Origin: Candidatus Methanoliparum thermophilum
GTDB lineage: Archaea; Halobacteriota; Methanoliparia; Methanoliparales; Methanoliparaceae
DNA length: 64,000 nt
Assembly: GCA_004212075.1 (NCBI GenBank)
Contig: RXIF01000012.1
Coordinates: 1-64,000, forward strand
Direction: 5' to 3'
This document shows, piece after piece, positions 46,057 to 55,485 of the stretch. Positions within the stretch are counted from its first letter, which is position 1, and every line of letters starts with the position of its first letter. The notes beneath the pieces are model-generated. The model was not told the DNA's origin and searched no databases. It worked only from the letters and a program-made list of their open reading frames with translations. The position numbers were made by a program, and so were the translations under genes.

Positions 46057-47547
46057 ATGAGAATACTCATAATAACAGGAAAAAAATCCGAGAGGATAGT
46101 AAAAGAGATTGTTGAAGAGTGTGCAAAGGATTATGCAGATGTTTTGGTTTGTAATAGAAATATAGCAGCATTTATAACTCCAACAATCTTAAAAAAGACA
46201 TTGAAAGAACAAGATATTGATTTAAAATTATACGGGCTAATTTTAATCCCTGGATTAATAACAGCCGATTTTACTAAGTTAGAAGACGAGATTAAAGTAC
46301 CTATAAGGCTTGGACCAAAAAATGCGTATGATTTGAGATATATTCTTCCAGAGGCAAATAAAATAAAATTTTCCAGCAAGATACCTGCATGTGAATTGTT
46401 ATCTCACCTAAAAGTAGAAAATGCAAAAAAAGATGTTATAAGATTAGAAAAAGATGCAGATTATTTGTTTAAACTTAAAGGGTTGAAACTGGGAAAATCT
46501 TCTAGAATGAAAGTATTGTCCGAGATAGTAGATGCAGATAAATACGATACAGACGATCTTGTACAAAAGATAAAATATTACCTCTCAGAAGGTACAGATA
46601 TGATCGATCTCGGCATATCGCTCGACGCTGATATAGACGATGTTGAAAAAATTTTAGATACAATCTCAGGTTTTAAAGTTCCTTTTTCGATAGATACCAG
46701 CATACCAGAATTTTTGGTTCTTGGATCTAATAAAGCAGATATGTTGCTCAGCGCAAATAAAGACGTTCTTGACAGGATTGGAAAAAAATTGGCAGATACG
46801 GACTCAGCGGTTGTAATAATACCAGATGATGACAAATTAGATGATAACATAGATCTTGCAAAGAGTATTGGAATAAAAAAAATTATTGCAGACCCTGTAT
46901 TAGATCCGATAAACATGGGTTTATTCAAATCTTTGATTAGATACAGAGAGATAAATTTAAGATATAAAGAGATACCATTGTTTTTTGGCATAGGAAACGT
47001 ATCTGAGTTGATAGATACAGATTCAACAGGTGCAAATGCAATTTTAGCTGGAATAGGCGCAGAATTAGGTGTAAGTATTTTATTTACACCAGAATACAGC
47101 AGAAAATGTTTTGGAAGCATATATGAGCTTAAAAAAATCTCTGAGATGATGTTTCTTGCGAAGAATAGAAAGATGCCACCTAAAGATTTAGGAATCGATC
47201 TAATCTTATTTAAAGAGAAGAGAATAAGAGAATTTATCGCTGATATTAGTGATAATATAATAATCGCGAAAGAGAACAAAACCTGGCATATAGATCCATT
47301 AGGTGGATTTTCTATAAGATTGAAGGATGGTAAAATATATGCAACGCATAAAGATGCTACCATAGTAGGAAAGACTGCAAAATCTGTGCTTGATACCATA
47401 ATCTCAGAAAAGATGGTGAGTTTAAAAGAACATGTTGCATACTTGGGTAGAGAACTGATGAAAGCAGAAATCTGCCTCAAGATGTGCAGGAGTTATATCC
47501 AAGACGAAGAGTTTAGATATGTTTATCCGTTTTTGAATGAGGTTTAA
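46057..47547 (+). CDS. Dihydropteroate synthase-like protein (TIGR00284 / MJ0107 family)
   Basis: The 496-aa protein belongs to the archaeal DHPS-related family thought to act in tetrahydromethanopterin synthesis, where a pterin is joined to an aminobenzoate-derived ring. A DHPS-like barrel is seen in the middle (GTDMIDLGISLDAD, VPFSIDTSIPEF, DSTGANAILAGIGAELGVSILFTPEYSR), with an N-terminal domain (MRILIITGKKSERIVKEIV) and C-terminal extension. ATG 46057 fits this N-terminus; 22 upstream in-frame residues look untranslated. Presence supports a methanopterin-using organism. Confidence 0.87.
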   Translation: MRILIITGKKSERIVKEIVEECAKDYADVLVCNRNIAAFITPTILKKTLKEQDIDLKLYGLILIPGLITADFTKLEDEIKVPIRLGPKNAYDLRYILPEANKIKFSSKIPACELLSHLKVENAKKDVIRLEKDADYLFKLKGLKLGKSSRMKVLSEIVDADKYDTDDLVQKIKYYLSEGTDMIDLGISLDADIDDVEKILDTISGFKVPFSIDTSIPEFLVLGSNKADMLLSANKDVLDRIGKKLADTDSAVVIIPDDDKLDDNIDLAKSIGIKKIIADPVLDPINMGLFKSLIRYREINLRYKEIPLFFGIGNVSELIDTDSTGANAILAGIGAELGVSILFTPEYSRKCFGSIYELKKISEMMFLAKNRKMPPKDLGIDLILFKEKRIREFIADISDNIIIAKENKTWHIDPLGGFSIRLKDGKIYATHKDATIVGKTAKSVLDTIISEKMVSLKEHVAYLGRELMKAEICLKMCRSYIQDEEFRYVYPFLNEV

Positions 47548-47579
47548 AATAAATTAAATTTAGTATACAAGAGGATACA

Positions 47580-49058
47580 ATGAGAGACATATTAAGAAAT
47601 AGGCTGAATGAGAAGGAAGATGAGCTTTTTAAAGAATATACGTTATCCCTCGATGTAGATAGATGGATATTCGATGCAGATATTTATGTAGATCTTGCTC
47701 ATGTGATAATGCTTGGAGAACGTGGCATTATAGATAAAGAAGAGAGAGATAAGATAATAAAAGCTCTTTTAGAGGTAAAAAATGAAGATATTGAGATAGA
47801 AAACTACGAAGATGTTCATGTTGCCATTGAAAGCAAGATTATTGAGAAATTGGGCAGTATCGGGGGAAAAATACACACCGCCAAATCAAGGAACGATGAG
47901 GTAGCCACTTGTTTAAGATTTAAATCGAGAGAAGAGACGATAAATATTATGAAATTAATAATAGACCTCCTCAATACCATACTAAAATTTTCAAAGGATA
48001 ATTTAGATGTTATCATGCCAGGCTATACTCATATGCAACATGCACAACCGATACTCCTGTCTCATCATTATTTAGCTCATTATGACGTTTTCAAAAGAGA
48101 TCTTGACAGGTTAAAAGATTTTTATAAAAGGTTAAATCTTTCACCGTTAGGATCAGCCGCTTTTGCAGGTACAGGCTTTAAAATAGATAGAGAAAGAACG
48201 GCATACCTGCTGGGATTCGATGATATAGTAGAGCACTCAATGGACGCTGTAAGCACAAGAGATTTTATTTTAGAGATGATCTTTGATGTTACATTGATAA
48301 TGATCGACGTAAGCAGATTGGCAGAAGAACTCATCCTTTGGTCTACATCGGAATTTAATTTCATAGAAATAAACGATTCTTTTGCATCTACAAGTTCCAT
48401 TATGCCTCAAAAGAAAAATCCAGATTCTCTTGAACTCATGCGAGCAAAATCTGGGAGTTTGATAGGATACTTGACGGCTACTTTATCTATATGCAAAGCT
48501 ATTCCGTTTTCCTATAATTTAGATAATCAAGAGGTCTCAGTACATCTATTACAATCCATTAATATTGTAAAGATCACTTTGAAGATTTTAAGCAGAATAA
48601 TAGATACGTTGAAGATAAATAAGGGTGTTATGTTGGAAGAATCTGACAAAGGTTTCACGACTGCAACAGAGTTGGCAGATATCATTACCATTAAAACAAA
48701 GATCCCATTCAGAGTTGCACATTCGATCGTAGGAGAGTTTACCAAGAATTATAATGGTCATAAAAATTTTTATGACATAAAAAAGGTAACAGACGGATTG
48801 AATGATATTTCTTTGAAAAAGATAGGAAAAAAATTGAGTGATCTTGGATTGAAGAGTATTGACGTAGAAAATGCTTTAAATTCTACTAAGAATATAGAGA
48901 GACGAACGAGTATCGGAGGAACATCTCATTTTGAAGTTAAAAGGATGATAGAAGAGAGAGAGAGTATTTTAAAAAAGGATGAGTCTGAAATAAATGATCT
49001 GGCTCAGAAAATAAAAGGAAGAATAAATGAACTTTTAAGTATATGTAAGGATGTTTGA
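47580..49058 (+). CDS. argH: Argininosuccinate lyase (ArgH)
   Basis: ArgH releases arginine and fumarate in the last step of arginine synthesis. The 492-aa protein has the superfamily signature SSIMPQKKNPDSLELMRAK (about residue 280), the N-terminal VHVAIESKI and KIHTAKSRNDEVAT regions, and the TATELAD segment near the end. GAGG precedes the ATG by 5 bases. gatD starts at the stop, so the two may share a transcript. argG is not in the window. Confidence 0.97.
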   Translation: MRDILRNRLNEKEDELFKEYTLSLDVDRWIFDADIYVDLAHVIMLGERGIIDKEERDKIIKALLEVKNEDIEIENYEDVHVAIESKIIEKLGSIGGKIHTAKSRNDEVATCLRFKSREETINIMKLIIDLLNTILKFSKDNLDVIMPGYTHMQHAQPILLSHHYLAHYDVFKRDLDRLKDFYKRLNLSPLGSAAFAGTGFKIDRERTAYLLGFDDIVEHSMDAVSTRDFILEMIFDVTLIMIDVSRLAEELILWSTSEFNFIEINDSFASTSSIMPQKKNPDSLELMRAKSGSLIGYLTATLSICKAIPFSYNLDNQEVSVHLLQSINIVKITLKILSRIIDTLKINKGVMLEESDKGFTTATELADIITIKTKIPFRVAHSIVGEFTKNYNGHKNFYDIKKVTDGLNDISLKKIGKKLSDLGLKSIDVENALNSTKNIERRTSIGGTSHFEVKRMIEERESILKKDESEINDLAQKIKGRINELLSICKDV

Positions 49059-49059
49059 T

Positions 49060-50319
49060 ATGATCGATATAGAAGAGGGAGATTTAATAAAGATAAAAAA
49101 AGATGGTGTAGAGTATAAAGGAACTGTAATGCCTTCTATAGACGATACAATAGTCTTAAAACTTGAGAATGGTTATAATATAGGAATTAACATCGATGAA
49201 AAGACGTTTATAGAGATTATAAAGAGTAAAAAAGAGATTGATTCTTCTATACTTGATAATAAAAATCAGGATCTTACCGCTAAAGAAAAGGGTTTACCCA
49301 ACGTTTCAGTGATTTTTACAGGTGGAACAATAGCAAGCCGAATAGATTATAAAACAGGTGCCGTTACGAGCCAATTTAAAGCGGACGAGATTATAAAGAT
49401 AATACCAGAACTTTCTGATATTGCTACTATCGATACAGATCAGCTGTTCAACATATTGAGCGAGAACATCTCTCCAAAAAATTGGGTTGATATAGCAAGA
49501 GCTGTCTATGATAAGATAAAAAAAGGATCTTATGGTGTGGTTATTGCGCATGGAACGGACACGATGAATTATACCGCATCTGCATTATCTTTTATGCTTA
49601 GAACACCAATCCCTGTTGTTTTAGTTGGTAGCCAACGAAGTTCGGATAGACCAAGCAGCGATAGTTATGTAAACATGATTTGTGCCACAAAAACGGCAAC
49701 ATCAGATATAGCAGAGGTTTCTGTTGTGATGCACGGTACAATTTCGGACGATTTTTGTTTGATACATAAAGGAACGAATGTAAGGAAGATGCATACCTCT
49801 AGAAGGGATGCGTTTAGATCAATTAACTCTGTACCAATTGGAAAGATAAACTACCCTGATTTAGAGATAAATCTGTTTTCGGATAGGTATAAAAAGAGAG
49901 ATGAAGAAGATTTAAGATTATACGATAAAATAGAAGAGAAGTGTGCTCTCATAAAATTTTATCCTGGCTGTGATCCAGGCATCATCGATTTTTTTGTAGA
50001 AGAAGGATACAAAGGAGTGGTGATTGAAGGCACTGGTCTAGGGCATGTCTCTTCAGCATGGATACCACATCTAAAGCAGGATATTCCCATAGTAATAACA
50101 TCCCAGTGTTTAAACGGACGGGTCTCTAATAGAGTGTATGATACAGGTAGAATGATGATAAAGGCAGGAGTTATAGATTGTGAGGATATTCTTCCTGAAA
50201 CAGCTTTAACAAAGCTCATGTGGGTTTTAGGACAGACAAAAGACTTAGAAGAGGTTAAAAGATTAATGAGAACAAATATGAGAGGAGAGATATCTAAATC
50301 AACAGGTTATATATTTTAA
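49060..50319 (+). CDS. gatD: Glutamyl-tRNA(Gln) amidotransferase subunit D (GatD)
   Basis: GatD is the asparaginase-like subunit that releases ammonia for GatE in the archaea-specific GatDE amidotransferase, making Gln-tRNA(Gln). The N-terminal AnsA-like tail domain (LIKIKKDGVEYKGTVMPS, VLKLENGYNIGI) is followed by an asparaginase domain with VIFTGGTIASRID and IAHGTDTMNYTASAL, which hold the catalytic Thr residues. ATG 49060 is used; an in-frame ATG at 49051 overlaps argH. GatE is not in the window. Confidence 0.96.
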   Translation: MIDIEEGDLIKIKKDGVEYKGTVMPSIDDTIVLKLENGYNIGINIDEKTFIEIIKSKKEIDSSILDNKNQDLTAKEKGLPNVSVIFTGGTIASRIDYKTGAVTSQFKADEIIKIIPELSDIATIDTDQLFNILSENISPKNWVDIARAVYDKIKKGSYGVVIAHGTDTMNYTASALSFMLRTPIPVVLVGSQRSSDRPSSDSYVNMICATKTATSDIAEVSVVMHGTISDDFCLIHKGTNVRKMHTSRRDAFRSINSVPIGKINYPDLEINLFSDRYKKRDEEDLRLYDKIEEKCALIKFYPGCDPGIIDFFVEEGYKGVVIEGTGLGHVSSAWIPHLKQDIPIVITSQCLNGRVSNRVYDTGRMMIKAGVIDCEDILPETALTKLMWVLGQTKDLEEVKRLMRTNMRGEISKSTGYIF

Positions 50320-50375
50320 TTTTATATAGAAATATTTTTATATAAATAAATCATAACAATATAAAGGTGTTTAAA

Positions 50376-52295
50376 ATGGAAGAAAATAAATATTTAGAAC
50401 GACCTTGGTTAAAGGAGCATGAATTATTAGGAGCACCAGAGACTCTAGAGCCTTATCCAGATATGAGATATACAGAGTATCATCTAGATAGACCAGCAAG
50501 AAGATATCCCAATCAGTTAGCATTGGTTCAATTCGATTACGAGATGAAATATAAAGAGTTGAAAGACCACGTTGATAGGCTTGCCACGGCATTAGCAGAT
50601 TTAGGTATTAAAAAAGGAGACGTAGTAGCTACTGTTCTTCCTACTTCTATCCAAGGGGTATTAGCAGACCTTGCTATCCCTGAAATAGGCGGTATATGTA
50701 CTTTACAGAGTGTTATCGATTCTGTAGATGGTCTTGTCGATAAATGGACGAGAGCTGGAGTAAAGACGGTGATATGCTGTCATACAAATGTAAAAGATAG
50801 GGACGTGTTGGATAAGGTCAAAGAAGCAAGCGGGAAGGTAGGGGTAGAGAACATAATCGTGACGAAGACTGAAGATTATTCTATGAGCCCGCCTATACAC
50901 GAGGAAGAGGAGGGTATAATCTGGCTTACCGACCTGATCAAGAAGTATCCTCCCAACCCGCCCAAAGTCGATATCGATCCTAAAAACGATGCGGCTGTAC
51001 TCTTCTTTACTGGTGGTACTACAGGGATACCAAAGGGTGTTATGTTGTCACATAAGGGATTAGTAGCACAATCGGAGGCGGTTATGAATACAGCCTTTCC
51101 AAGGTCCCTTGTAAAATTGATGGAGGGGTTAGGTAGAGCAATCATACCCCTTCCGTTGTTTCATGTATACGGACATGGTGAGACCCTTCTATGTCTGAGC
51201 ATTGGGCTTACAGCCCTACAAGTAACCGATCCGAGAGATACAAAAGAGTTTGTCAGGCTGGTAAAGAAGTACCATCCTGTATTATGTATTGGAGCACCGA
51301 CTCAATTCTGGAAACTCTTAAAAGAGGAGGAGGCAAAGGACTTTGGAATGATCTATATCTCTGGTTCGGCAGCACTCGCTCCAGAGATACATAAATCTGT
51401 AGAAGAGAAAACAGGAAGTATAATGGGTGAAGGATACGGTTTATCAGAGTTTGCCCCTGTAACACATGTTCCATCCGTCGTATCGATGTTGGTACCGATA
51501 CTCGGCAGTAGAGAGAACGTAGGAAAGGTATTGCATATAGGTAACAGATTACTAGATCTTCCCGGAATGGATAGCATATTAAAGACAGTGAAATCTTTGA
51601 TCGGATCAGATAATTTTGGAAGACTTGCAAACATCTTAATATCTTTTGGAACGAAGAATATAGTTACAACGGAGGAGGGTAGAAAGAAAGAGTTAGTAGG
51701 ATCGATAGGGATACCTTGTGTTGATTTGAAGGTAAAGATAATAGATGAAGATACAGGAGAGGTGATACCGATATCTCGGGTAGTAAAAGAAGGATTGAGA
51801 GGAGAGATGTGTCTTGATGCGCCTTGGAAGATGTTAGGATACTGGCCTGATGTGGGGTCTGGTATGGATGGAGAGGGATATGTGCATAGCGGGGACGTGG
51901 TGAAGATAGACGAGTGGGGTCATTTCTATGTCGTGGATAGAACGAAGGATATGGTGAACGTATCTGGATACAAGGTATACACGAGAGAGATGGATGATTT
52001 ACTATACGAGTACCCTGGAGTAGATGAGGTTGCAGTGGTAGGAATACCCGATCCGGAAAGACCTGGCAGTGAACGCGTAAAAGCTTTTATCGTTCTGAAA
52101 CCCGAATACAGAGGTAAAATCAAGGAAGATGATATAGTACAGTATCTGAAAGAGAGAGTACCACCTTACGCCGTCCCAAAATCTGTAGAGTTCAGAGATG
52201 AGGAATTGCCAAGGACTATAACGGAGAAGATATTCAAGAGAAAACTGAGAGATGAAGAGATAAAAAAGATGAAGAAGCAGGGTTTGTTGAAGTAA
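50376..52295 (+). CDS. Long-chain acyl-CoA synthetase / AMP-forming CoA ligase
   Basis: The 639-aa adenylate-forming enzyme activates a carboxylic acid to its CoA thioester. Motifs are FFTGGTTGIPKGVMLSH (P-loop, about residue 205), GEGYGLSEFAPVTH, YVHSGDVVKIDEWGHFYVVDRTKDMVNVSGYKV and the final PRTITEKIFKRKL with the catalytic Lys region. This is consistent with fatty-acid or aromatic substrates. The gene uses more G and C, and codons such as CCC and CTG, than its neighbours, which suggests later acquisition. AAAGGTG is the Shine-Dalgarno. With the acyl-CoA dehydrogenase at 60 kb it hints at fatty-acid oxidation. Confidence 0.92.
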   Translation: MEENKYLERPWLKEHELLGAPETLEPYPDMRYTEYHLDRPARRYPNQLALVQFDYEMKYKELKDHVDRLATALADLGIKKGDVVATVLPTSIQGVLADLAIPEIGGICTLQSVIDSVDGLVDKWTRAGVKTVICCHTNVKDRDVLDKVKEASGKVGVENIIVTKTEDYSMSPPIHEEEEGIIWLTDLIKKYPPNPPKVDIDPKNDAAVLFFTGGTTGIPKGVMLSHKGLVAQSEAVMNTAFPRSLVKLMEGLGRAIIPLPLFHVYGHGETLLCLSIGLTALQVTDPRDTKEFVRLVKKYHPVLCIGAPTQFWKLLKEEEAKDFGMIYISGSAALAPEIHKSVEEKTGSIMGEGYGLSEFAPVTHVPSVVSMLVPILGSRENVGKVLHIGNRLLDLPGMDSILKTVKSLIGSDNFGRLANILISFGTKNIVTTEEGRKKELVGSIGIPCVDLKVKIIDEDTGEVIPISRVVKEGLRGEMCLDAPWKMLGYWPDVGSGMDGEGYVHSGDVVKIDEWGHFYVVDRTKDMVNVSGYKVYTREMDDLLYEYPGVDEVAVVGIPDPERPGSERVKAFIVLKPEYRGKIKEDDIVQYLKERVPPYAVPKSVEFRDEELPRTITEKIFKRKLRDEEIKKMKKQGLLK

Positions 52296-52299
52296 TATT

Positions 52300-52338
52300 A
52301 CAAATCGAAGATTTGTGGTTCACGAATTAACATTCGTG
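52300..52338 (-). repeat. Hairpin repeat element, copy C (two-hairpin version)
   Basis: On the minus strand CACGAAT-GTTA-ATTCGTG (52338-52321) is followed by ACAAATC-TTC-GATTTGT (52316-52300). These are the first two modules of copies A and B in the same order; the third, GCAGGAAC module is absent. It lies 5 bases after the acyl-CoA synthetase stop and is followed by T-rich sequence, so it may also act as a 3' end. Confidence 0.8.
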
Positions 52339-52410
52339 ATATTTTTGATTTTTATATTTTTTAACTTTTTATTTATTATTTTTTATTTATTATTTTATTA
52401 AGCATTCATA

Positions 52411-52478
52411 AGATGCCTCAGAACTCATAGGGTTCATCATTTTTTTAAATCAGGTTTTTAATTCATCATCGGCTATCT
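52411..52478 (-). ncRNA. C/D box sRNA 2, predicted guide for Cm34 of elongator tRNA-Met
   Basis: On the minus strand: stem AGATAGCC, box C ATGATGA (52469-52463), guide ATTAAAAAC (9 nt), box D' CTGA (52453-52450), spacer, box C' ATGATGA (52440-52434), guide ACCCTATGAGTT (52433-52422), box D CTGA (52421-52418), stem GGCATCT. The ends pair as AGAT-A-GCC with GGC-ATCT. The D guide pairs with GACTCATAGGGT in the intron-containing tRNA-Met precursor (63421-63432, minus strand): 11 Watson-Crick pairs plus one U-G. The nucleotide opposite the fifth guide position upstream of box D is C34, known to be 2'-O-methylated in archaeal elongator tRNA-Met. Box C overlaps the pyrF stop codon. Confidence 0.9.
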
Positions 52479-53110
52479 TGTAATATCTCATTTCTTATAC
52501 GTTTCGCAGCCTCTATTGGGTTTTTTGCTGTATAAATACTCCTGCCCACTATTAAATAATCAGCCCCGGCAGAGAGTGCCTCACGTATCGATCCTCCTTG
52601 AGCACCAACACCCGGACAGATCATCCTCAGATTTTTTACATATCTTCTGATTATTTTTAATCTTTCAGGATCGTTTGCAGGAGCAACCACACCTGTTACT
52701 TTATATTTTACTGCCATTTTACAAAGATTTTTAGTATTCGGTCGGATAAACTCGTCTGCGCCCGGATTGCTCATATCTACTACAACGTATATCTCTCCAT
52801 CGTATTCTTTTGCAGTCTCTATACAAGCTTTTAAAGAGTAAGATCCTGTAAACCCATGTGATATAACGGCTTTGGCACCATTCTCAAAAGCTATTCTACA
52901 TATCATCTCGTTAGTATAAGGAATATCGGCAACTTTTAAGTCTGCGATCACTGGAGAGTATCTTGAAAGATCGCCTATTATACCGATACCTGCAGATAAG
53001 ATCAGGGGATAGCCTACTTTTACATAATCTATAAACTCGCTTATATCTTTTAACAGATTTAATGATCTATACTTATCTGTAAGATCCATTGCAAATATTA
53101 AACCGCTCAT
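52466..53110 (-). CDS. pyrF: Orotidine 5'-phosphate decarboxylase (PyrF)
   Basis: PyrF makes UMP from OMP. The 214-aa TIM-barrel protein has FAMDLTDKY, the catalytic ADLKVADIPYTN (Asp-x-Lys-x-x-Asp) and CPGVGAQGGSIREALSAGADYLIVGRSIY. The ATG overlaps the deoxyhypusine synthase stop by 4 bases. The TGA stop lies inside box C of the C/D sRNA that begins here, so the sRNA could be processed from the pyrF mRNA. Confidence 0.97.
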   Translation of the reverse strand: MSGLIFAMDLTDKYRSLNLLKDISEFIDYVKVGYPLILSAGIGIIGDLSRYSPVIADLKVADIPYTNEMICRIAFENGAKAVISHGFTGSYSLKACIETAKEYDGEIYVVVDMSNPGADEFIRPNTKNLCKMAVKYKVTGVVAPANDPERLKIIRRYVKNLRMICPGVGAQGGSIREALSAGADYLIVGRSIYTAKNPIEAAKRIRNEILQDSR

Positions 53111-54045
53111 TGAAATCTATCGATCAATGCGCCGTATATCAATGGGAGCGCTATAGTTGCATCTGAATAAACTACTGCTGATTTTCCACTATATTTTATC
53201 TTTCCCCATGAGACTGCCTCTTCAAGGGTTGCTCCTGACAACCCGCCTGTTTCAGGTCTATCCATCGTTATCTGTATAGCATAATCGAACCCGCTATCCG
53301 GTTTTAATAGCATCATCTGAAGTATAAAATTTTTAGGCACGCCACCACCAACGATCAAGACTCCGTTTTTATCAGATTCGAAGCATATATTGGTTAAATC
53401 ATTCAAATCATCGAATGCTCCCACTTTAAATTTGTGCGTCTGTCCATACATCCATACTTGTAATCCAAAGATCGAATCGGCCAATGCTGGGCAGAATATG
53501 GGAACATCCTTCTCGTAAGCCTTACCTATAATCGAATTTTTATCTTTAAGTCGAGCACCAATCTCTTTGATAAGATTGCTTATTGAAATATTCTCTTTTT
53601 CTCCGATATCGTCTAAAATCTTCCATAAATCCTCTTCAAAATTTATAAACGCATCATTAGTGATAAACACGTCATAGATTCTACTTATCCCCTCCTCTAA
53701 CAGATCGGAATCTGATAAATGTTTATACTCTTTATTATTGGAGTTATTCATATAATGATGATAACCGAATGCTTCTATAAGATCGTGCGTCAAATTTGCT
53801 CCAGTGGTTACAAGAACATCTATCCATCCTCTATCCATCATATCAACTATAATCTGTCTCATTCCAGCAGGAACCATCGCGCCTGCCAAACCAAAAAATT
53901 TTTTTGCATCCTTTTCGATCATCTCTGCATATATATCTACGGCACTTGCCAATCTTCTAGAATTGAATGCAGTATTTTTAAAATAACTTAAAAATTCTCC
54001 CAGGTTCATATTTTTCTTTAATCTTATCTGATCAATCTCTTTCAT
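53107..54045 (-). CDS. dys: Deoxyhypusine synthase
   Basis: The enzyme transfers the aminobutyl group of spermidine to a lysine in initiation factor aIF5A. The 312-aa sequence has the NAD-binding VTTGANLTHDLIEAFG segment, FGLAGAMVPAGMRQI, GGGVPKNFILQ, and the catalytic lysine region EEAVSWGKIKYSGKSAVVYSDATIALPL. It begins with ATG and overlaps pyrF by 4 bases. aIF5A is not in the window. Confidence 0.96.
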   Translation of the reverse strand: MKEIDQIRLKKNMNLGEFLSYFKNTAFNSRRLASAVDIYAEMIEKDAKKFFGLAGAMVPAGMRQIIVDMMDRGWIDVLVTTGANLTHDLIEAFGYHHYMNNSNNKEYKHLSDSDLLEEGISRIYDVFITNDAFINFEEDLWKILDDIGEKENISISNLIKEIGARLKDKNSIIGKAYEKDVPIFCPALADSIFGLQVWMYGQTHKFKVGAFDDLNDLTNICFESDKNGVLIVGGGVPKNFILQMMLLKPDSGFDYAIQITMDRPETGGLSGATLEEAVSWGKIKYSGKSAVVYSDATIALPLIYGALIDRFQ

Positions 54046-54090
54046 TTTATACCCTATCTTATCTTCTTTTAAATTTCTATGTTATCTGTA

Positions 54091-55437
54091 TTAATAGATA
54101 TATCCCCAAGACTGCCATAATATTGCGGATAATATAGATATGAATACCAAAATTCCTAAAAAGTTAACTACCGTATGTGACATCCTTCCTGCCCATTCTT
54201 TATTTTTTGTTATCTTGCTAAAGGTTTTAAATAGAGCTTCTCGTAAAATGTACCCACCATCTAGAGGTGTAGCCGGTAAAGAGTTGAACAATCCTGCAAC
54301 GAGGTTTATCCAGCCTATCCATAAGAGTATCTTTGCAATCCAGAAGAATCCGCTACCAAATATAGAGGCAAGTCCAACAGGTACATAGAACGTGGCAAGA
54401 TTATTCAAGAATCCCATATATAGAAGAGGCAACCCATATAAAGCCAACCAGCCATCCAATGTCCCGAGCGTCTTAGGCAGGTTTTTTATAGAATTCAAAC
54501 TCCCACCGATATCGTATACCAAAAGGCCGGGATAACCTTCTGCAAGCACTATATTGTACTCTCCCTTATCTGTCACGATTGTAATCGTATCTCCTGGTGC
54601 GGTACTATCCATATAAACAAAAAAATCGTTTATAGTCTTTATCTCCTGCCCATTTATACTTTTTATTATCTCTCCATTATCAATACCAGCATTAGCAGCA
54701 GGAAAACCCTCCATAGTATAAGATACTGCAACTCCTTCATTTATTGGAGCGATTGATCCTAACACAGGACCAAAAAATAATAAAAATGCGATTAATGCTA
54801 TAAAAAAATTGCTTATCACGCCTGCCGACAAAATTCGGATTCGTTCCCCACTTTTAGCAACCTTTTTTGGTTTTACTTCTTTTTCCTCGTTTATTTCTTT
54901 ATCAGATTTACCGAACAATTCATCTTCGTCTATCTCTGTAGCAGCACCGATTGGAATGATAACGGTAAGCAACGCGAGGGATTTTACTTTTATATCCTCT
55001 ACCTTCGCAAGTATTGCATGGGCAAATTCATGGACCACTAGAGTGATGATCAATCCTATAATCCCCTCTACTAATGGGATATACGTATTTAATCCTGGGA
55101 TTAAAAGGATGTTTCTTGGTGATGTGAGAGAATTCGGCGGTGGCGGAGGTTGGGTGAATGTTATCAGAATGACTCTCATGAAGAGGATAAACATAAATAT
55201 CATTGCTATAAATACTATCGGGATTCCTATAGATGCAAAACCTCGCCAGAATCGCTTCGGTTGAGCAATTTTTCTTAAAAAGTTTTGGCCTTTGTACGTC
55301 TTAAACATCAATATTGGTCCGATAGCAACAATATTATGCCTTTCTAAAAACCCTTTGCGGTCTAATAAATAGATAACGATCCATCGGATTATAAATATAA
55401 ACAATACAATCAGAATTATCTTTGAAGTGGTACTCAT
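54091..55437 (-). CDS. Site-2 protease-like M50 metalloprotease with PDZ domain
   Basis: This is an intramembrane zinc protease. The 448-aa protein has several membrane helices, the zinc motif VVHEFAHAIL (HExxH, about residue 140), a charged cytoplasmic loop (KSDKEINEEKEVKPKK), a PDZ-like domain (EGFPAANAGIDNGEIIKSINGQEI) and the third zinc ligand in LFNSLPATPLDGGYIL. The layout matches archaeal RseP/S2P relatives. The substrate is unknown. It lies upstream of deoxyhypusine synthase on the same strand. Confidence 0.93.
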   Translation of the reverse strand: MSTTSKIILIVLFIFIIRWIVIYLLDRKGFLERHNIVAIGPILMFKTYKGQNFLRKIAQPKRFWRGFASIGIPIVFIAMIFMFILFMRVILITFTQPPPPPNSLTSPRNILLIPGLNTYIPLVEGIIGLIITLVVHEFAHAILAKVEDIKVKSLALLTVIIPIGAATEIDEDELFGKSDKEINEEKEVKPKKVAKSGERIRILSAGVISNFFIALIAFLLFFGPVLGSIAPINEGVAVSYTMEGFPAANAGIDNGEIIKSINGQEIKTINDFFVYMDSTAPGDTITIVTDKGEYNIVLAEGYPGLLVYDIGGSLNSIKNLPKTLGTLDGWLALYGLPLLYMGFLNNLATFYVPVGLASIFGSGFFWIAKILLWIGWINLVAGLFNSLPATPLDGGYILREALFKTFSKITKNKEWAGRMSHTVVNFLGILVFISILSAILWQSWGYIY

Positions 55438-55485
55438 TAGTTATTCAAACCTTTTTTGCTGTATTATTTCAAGCCGAATATGAGG

